A stretch of 64,000 bases of DNA from Parus major (taxonomy: Eukaryota; Chordata; Aves; Passeriformes; Paridae), in assembly GCF_001522545.3 (NCBI RefSeq), contig NC_031769.1, forward strand, positions 134,242,616 through 134,306,615. The letters are read 5' to 3'. The notes below the pieces were generated by a model, which did not search any database, had not been told where the DNA came from, and saw only the letters and a program-made list of their open reading frames with translations. A program made the position numbers and the translations under genes. Shown piece by piece: positions 63,238 through 64,000 of this stretch; positions within the stretch are counted from its first letter, which is position 1; every line of letters starts with the position of its first letter.

Positions 63238-64000
63238 ACAATAATTTGTCAATAATTACAATAATTAAAATAATGTATCTTCTAAAATATTTTCTAAAAT
63301 ATTTTTCAAATCCTTGTATGGGGAATTCACACAATTCTCTTTCTTGTGGACCATAAACTGACTTCTGGTTAGATATTTGCTCTTCAGGGAATTGATATTT
63401 TTTTCAAAAAAGAAAAAAAAAACCCAGCAAAACTCTTTTTTGTTGCAAGTTATTCATTCAGAATTATTATTTGGTTAGGTAGCTGAGCAAACAGGGTTGA
63501 AAGAATCAGATCCATCCACAGTGGTACCGTATAGTTTTATAAAAGTCTTTAGAGATGGAAACATTATTTTCTTGCTTTGCAGGTATGTAGAATTTTTAAG
63601 CTTTCAGAAAACAGAAAACTAAAGAATATAGGTAACATCTATACATACATATTAGGGAAAACACTTATAAGAAGTTCTTTGTACCTTCTACACACCTAAG
63701 AGTTTTTTCAACTACAGCTCAAAAAAATGTCTTTATGCTGAATCATACAACAGTGTCCAGTGAGATTATTGTTAAATCACTCTAGATTTCAACTATAGCT
63801 TGATGCCTTATCACACAGAGAGAACAATTTTGTGAAAGTAATTAATTGATTCAGAACCCCAGAATTTATTTTTCAGGATGCTAAGATGGTCACAAATCTC
63901 TTTTGGAAGGTAATTAGACAAAATCTTGGGTGAGAGATGAACTCAATCATTCTTATGTAATACAGGTATGAATGTTCCTGAAAGTAAAGCTGCCAAAGGC
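63238..64000. other. AT-rich noncoding DNA
   Basis: No gene or named repeat recognised up to the window edge. Confidence 0.5.

Overview
The window looks like avian nuclear DNA with no protein-coding gene that I can support. The evidence is the repeat content. The only LINE family recognised is CR1, with several copies ending in the bird-type 3' tail built on ATTCTATGATT. The rest is solo or fragmentary LTRs of the ERVL and ERVK kinds common in birds, plus microsatellites. No Alu/B1-like SINE or L1 was seen. The background is strongly AT-rich, open frames are short (longest 164 codons), and the longer ones sit inside GC-richer LTR or CR1 DNA. This fits a gene desert or the inside of a very long intron. 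I cannot name the species or the neighbouring gene; a passerine is a guess from the look of the LTRs.

Layout. 1-8 kb: AT-rich DNA with a palindromic ATATCT/AGATAT microsatellite (629-714), an unassigned GC-richer block with a CA repeat (4238-5250) and a long TAA repeat (6293-6386). 8-15 kb: a T16G15 homopolymer junction, a minus-strand CR1 3' end (8348-8800), an ERVL-type LTR (9728-10481), a possible LTR with a TATA-like box (12690-13125), a TATC microsatellite and a CR1 tail. 15-23 kb: two related minus-orientation LTRs (from 15886 and 22163) either side of a decayed CR1 reverse transcriptase piece (19660-20205). 23-35 kb: long unassigned AT-rich stretches with one CR1 tail (30244-30364). 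35-46 kb: a minus ERVL-type LTR with a 19-bp minisatellite (35808-36940), a plus LTR with a perfect 5-bp target duplication (37938-39190), and CR1 fragments at 40674, 42226 and 44220. 46-64 kb: an LTR 3' end (46221-46350), a CR1 3' end (49660-49950), a perfect 24-bp hairpin joined to a tandem duplication (50890-50976), two opposed pieces of one LTR family (51383, 53368), an ERVK-type solo LTR with a perfect 6-bp target duplication (55583-56160), two abutting minus LTRs (59074-59903), an internal CR1 piece (60005-60207) and more simple repeats.

No genes act together here. The readable history is successive insertion and decay: CR1 copies mostly cut at the 5' end, ERVs reduced to LTRs, and slippage or template-switch rearrangements. 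I found no convincing new biological system. The most unusual structure is the hairpin plus tandem duplication near 50.9 kb; a 69-nt exon-like segment at 50551-50619 is a weak lead. Family assignments rest on remembered consensus sequences, not a database search.
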